DNA from: Blastocatellia bacterium
GTDB taxonomy: Bacteria > Acidobacteriota > Blastocatellia > UBA7656
Reading direction: 5' to 3'
Assembly: GCA_022615215.1 (NCBI GenBank)
Contig: JAKEHD010000028.1
Span: 1-7,737 of the forward strand
Length of the DNA stretch: 7,737 nt
Shown: one piece after another, positions 6,376 to 7,737 of the stretch
Numbering within the stretch: the stretch's first letter is position 1
Layout of the letters: each line of letters starts with the position of its first letter
Position numbers and translations under genes: made by a program
Notes under the pieces: generated by a model
What the model saw: the letters and a program-made list of their open reading frames with translations, nothing else
Databases searched by the model: none
What the model was told of the DNA's origin: nothing

Positions 6376-6432
6376 ACCACAGATTACACAGATAACACAG
6401 AGAATATCTGAGAAATCTGTGCTATCTGTGGT
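6376..6432. repeat. 57-bp palindromic element, copy B (AACCACAGATTACAC family)
   Basis: Three stems share one axis at 6404: ACCACAGAT (6376-6384) with ATCTGTGGT (6424-6432), CACAGAT (6387-6393) with ATCTGTG (6415-6421), and CAGA (6398-6401) with TCTG (6407-6410). That gives 20 pairs separated by small mismatched internal loops. The left flank and arm (6368-6389) are identical to copy A at 4151-4172, while the loop and right arm have diverged but still pair. It lies between the two permease genes and could act as an mRNA stem, a binding site, or a non-autonomous mobile repeat. Confidence 0.8.
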
Positions 6433-6478
6433 CAAGAAGGGCTACGGTCTACGGACGCATCACGACTGCCGAAAAGTT

Positions 6479-7621
6479 ATGTGGGGACGCATAAAGGAAA
6501 TTCTCAGGAAAGAGCTTTATCAGGTCTTGCGCGACCCGAGGATGCGCTTCGTCCTTATCGTGCCGTCGGTCTTGCAACTCATAATCTTCGGGTTCGCGGT
6601 GAACCTCGATGTCGAGAACGCACGCCTTGCATGGATGGACATGGACCGCACGCCTGCGAGCCGCGATTTGCAGTCGCGCTTCACAGGCTCGCGGAATTTC
6701 GAGATAACACATGTTGTGTCGACCGAGACGGAAGTGCGCGACCTTATGGACAGGGGCGAAGTGCAGGCGGTAGTCCGCGTGCTTCCGGGCTTTGCGCGAG
6801 ACATAGCGCGCGGAAATACAGCGGCAGTCCAGATACTTGTAGACGGGACGAATTCAAACACAGCCTCTATAGTCTCAAGTTACGCCAATCAGGTGGTGGC
6901 GGCCTACGCCCGTCAGTTGCAGGCGGAGCGGTCTCAAGGCCAGGCAGCGAGCCGGGTTGCAGTCGCTCCGAAGGTGCCCGCGCTCGGAGCGGATACGAGG
7001 GTATGGTTCAATCCCGAACTCTTGAGCCGGGACTATTTCGTGCCGGGAGTGATAGTCAACATCATCGCCCTGATAACGCTCATGCTGACGGCCATGGCGA
7101 TCGTGCGCGAGAAAGAGATAGGGACGATGGAGCAATTGATGGTGACGCCGATTCGACCTGTCGAACTGGTCCTCGGAAAGACGCTGCCCTTTGCCGCGAT
7201 AGGATTGATAGATCTGATTCTTGTGACGGCGGCGGCGCTGCTGGTATTCGGGATACCGTTTCGCGGGAGCGCGCTCTTGCTTCTCGGATGCTCTATACTC
7301 TTTCTGCTCACATCGCTTGGAGTCGGACTATTCATATCGACCGTCTCGCAGACGCAGCAACAGGCGATGATGGGGTCTTTCTTTTTTTTCATGCCTGCCT
7401 TCATGTTGAGCGGGTTCGCCTTTCCGATTCGCAACATGCCGGTCGCGATCCAGTATCTCAGTTATCTGGACCCGCTTCGATATTTTGTAGAGATCGTCCG
7501 GGGCATCTTTTTGAAGGGCACGGGGGCTAGTGCGCTATGGCCGCAGATACTGGCCCTGACCGTCTTCGGCATAGTCATTATGGGAATGAGCGCCCTGCGC
7601 TTTCGCAAGCGATTGGATTGA
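6479..7621 (+). CDS. ybhR: ABC-2 type permease 2 (YbhR-like)
   Basis: Partner transport subunit to permease 1. Numbered from ATG6479 (380 aa): elbow RKELYQVLRDPRMRF (10-24), helix 1 about 24-42, periplasmic domain about 44-187 with ILVDGTNSNTAS (119-130) and VWFNPELLSRDYFVPG (175-190), then five hydrophobic helices. VREKEIGTMEQLMVTPIR (209-226) is the likely ATPase contact. TQQQAMMG, PAFMLSGFAFPIRNMP and LDPLRYFVEIVRGIFLKG match the YbhR pattern particularly well (TQQQA, LSG, NMP, NPIRHF). Reading could extend to GTG6419, but that start lies in the right arm of the palindrome and adds 20 residues unlike the family, so ATG6479 is chosen; it aligns with the start of YbhR. The Shine-Dalgarno is weak (GAAAAG). 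Codons at 7379-7390 include a run of eight T. It is the last gene of the operon in the window. Confidence 0.92.
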   Translation: MWGRIKEILRKELYQVLRDPRMRFVLIVPSVLQLIIFGFAVNLDVENARLAWMDMDRTPASRDLQSRFTGSRNFEITHVVSTETEVRDLMDRGEVQAVVRVLPGFARDIARGNTAAVQILVDGTNSNTASIVSSYANQVVAAYARQLQAERSQGQAASRVAVAPKVPALGADTRVWFNPELLSRDYFVPGVIVNIIALITLMLTAMAIVREKEIGTMEQLMVTPIRPVELVLGKTLPFAAIGLIDLILVTAAALLVFGIPFRGSALLLLGCSILFLLTSLGVGLFISTVSQTQQQAMMGSFFFFMPAFMLSGFAFPIRNMPVAIQYLSYLDPLRYFVEIVRGIFLKGTGASALWPQILALTVFGIVIMGMSALRFRKRLD

Positions 7622-7624
7622 TTC

Positions 7625-7656
7625 AGCTATCAGCCGTCAGCTATCAGCTATCAGCC
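7625..7656 (+). repeat. Heptamer tandem repeat (AGCTATC x4 plus part)
   Basis: Units AGCTATC, AGCCGTC, AGCTATC, AGCTATC and a partial AGCC begin 3 nt after the permease 2 stop. Period and position (right behind a stop codon, ahead of a palindromic element) match the array at 6336-6370, but the unit sequence differs. Noncoding. Confidence 0.75.
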
Positions 7657-7670
7657 ATGTGACCCCGATT

Positions 7671-7696
7671 AACCACAGATCGCACAGATAACACAG
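7671..7696. repeat. Third, partial copy of the AACCACAGAT palindrome family (copy C)
   Basis: Positions 7671-7696 match the left arm and inner segment of copy B (6375-6400) at 24 of 26 bases; only the two bases after AACCACAGAT differ (CG for TA). The expected right arm (ATCTGTGGTT-like) is not present before the window ends, so this is either a half element or one with a different or longer loop. Confidence 0.65.
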
Positions 7697-7717
7697 TGGA
7701 GGGCAGAAGCCCTCTAC
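7696..7717 (+). terminator. Candidate terminator hairpin after the exporter operon
   Basis: A 9-bp stem (7696-7704 with 7709-7717, one G-T wobble) with core GAGGGC/GCCCTC closes an AGAA tetraloop. It is followed by ACAAAAGATTTCTTTCTT, which is T-rich but not an immediate T-run. Its position about 75 nt after the last stop suits transcription termination. It may instead be an inner part of repeat copy C. Confidence 0.4.
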
Positions 7718-7737
7718 AAAAGATTTCTTTCTTCCGA

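Noticed and set aside
3181..7621. A new type of transporter or defence system
   Set aside because: All five exporter genes match the YbhG-F-S-R families in motifs, length and order; no nuclease, toxin or other accessory domain is present.
4158..7696. CRISPR array from the recurring AACCACAGAT blocks
   Set aside because: Only three copies, spaced by whole genes, each palindromic with no regular spacers and no cas genes nearby.

Overview
The window carries six genes, all on the + strand and tightly packed. The first is a peptidoglycan lipid II flippase (murJ). The other five form a complete tripartite-type ABC exporter of the YbhG/F/S/R class: a periplasmic adaptor, two separate ABC-2 type ATPases and two ABC-2 type permeases. 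The lipoprotein-type adaptor and the periplasmic adaptor architecture point to a Gram-negative (diderm) bacterium. Codon use is GC-leaning, but AUA is a very common isoleucine codon. Together with repeat-filled gene junctions this would suit a non-proteobacterial lineage such as Acidobacteriota; that assignment is a guess from style, not something the sequence proves.

Layout: 1-153 is an upstream region with two near-identical 24-bp direct repeats 42 bp apart; the second contains a sigma70-like promoter. 154-1887 is murJ, whose first codons run through a tandem octamer repeat. 1895-3079 is the adaptor (YbhG-like), 7 nt after murJ and with its Shine-Dalgarno inside the murJ end. 3080-3180 is an 83-nt palindrome built from the same octamer. 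3181-4137 is ATPase 1 (N-half of YbhF). 4138-4227 holds a 64-bp palindrome. 4228-5205 is ATPase 2 (C-half of YbhF). 5202-6335 is permease 1 (YbhS-like), overlapping ATPase 2 by ATGA. 6336-6478 holds a heptamer tandem repeat followed by a second palindrome of the same family. 6479-7621 is permease 2 (YbhR-like). 7622-7737 holds another heptamer repeat, a third partial copy of the palindrome family and a possible terminator hairpin. No gap between genes exceeds 150 bp.

How the genes work together: the two ATPases should form a heterodimer in the cytoplasm that drives the heterodimeric permease pair, and the adaptor should connect the inner-membrane pump to an outer-membrane channel, which is not in this window. 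No regulator and no TolC-like gene is present. The two ATPases carry complementary defects (H-loop His to Ala in one, signature Ser to Pro in the other). In a standard head-to-tail dimer both would fall in the same composite site, leaving one degenerate and one canonical ATP site.

The genes belong to known families. The unusual part is the repeat content: every loose junction of the operon is filled by a palindromic or short tandem repeat, and one such repeat is translated in the N-terminus of murJ with a period (8 bp) that is not a multiple of three. I see no CRISPR array, tRNA, rRNA, insertion sequence or wholly unknown gene system.
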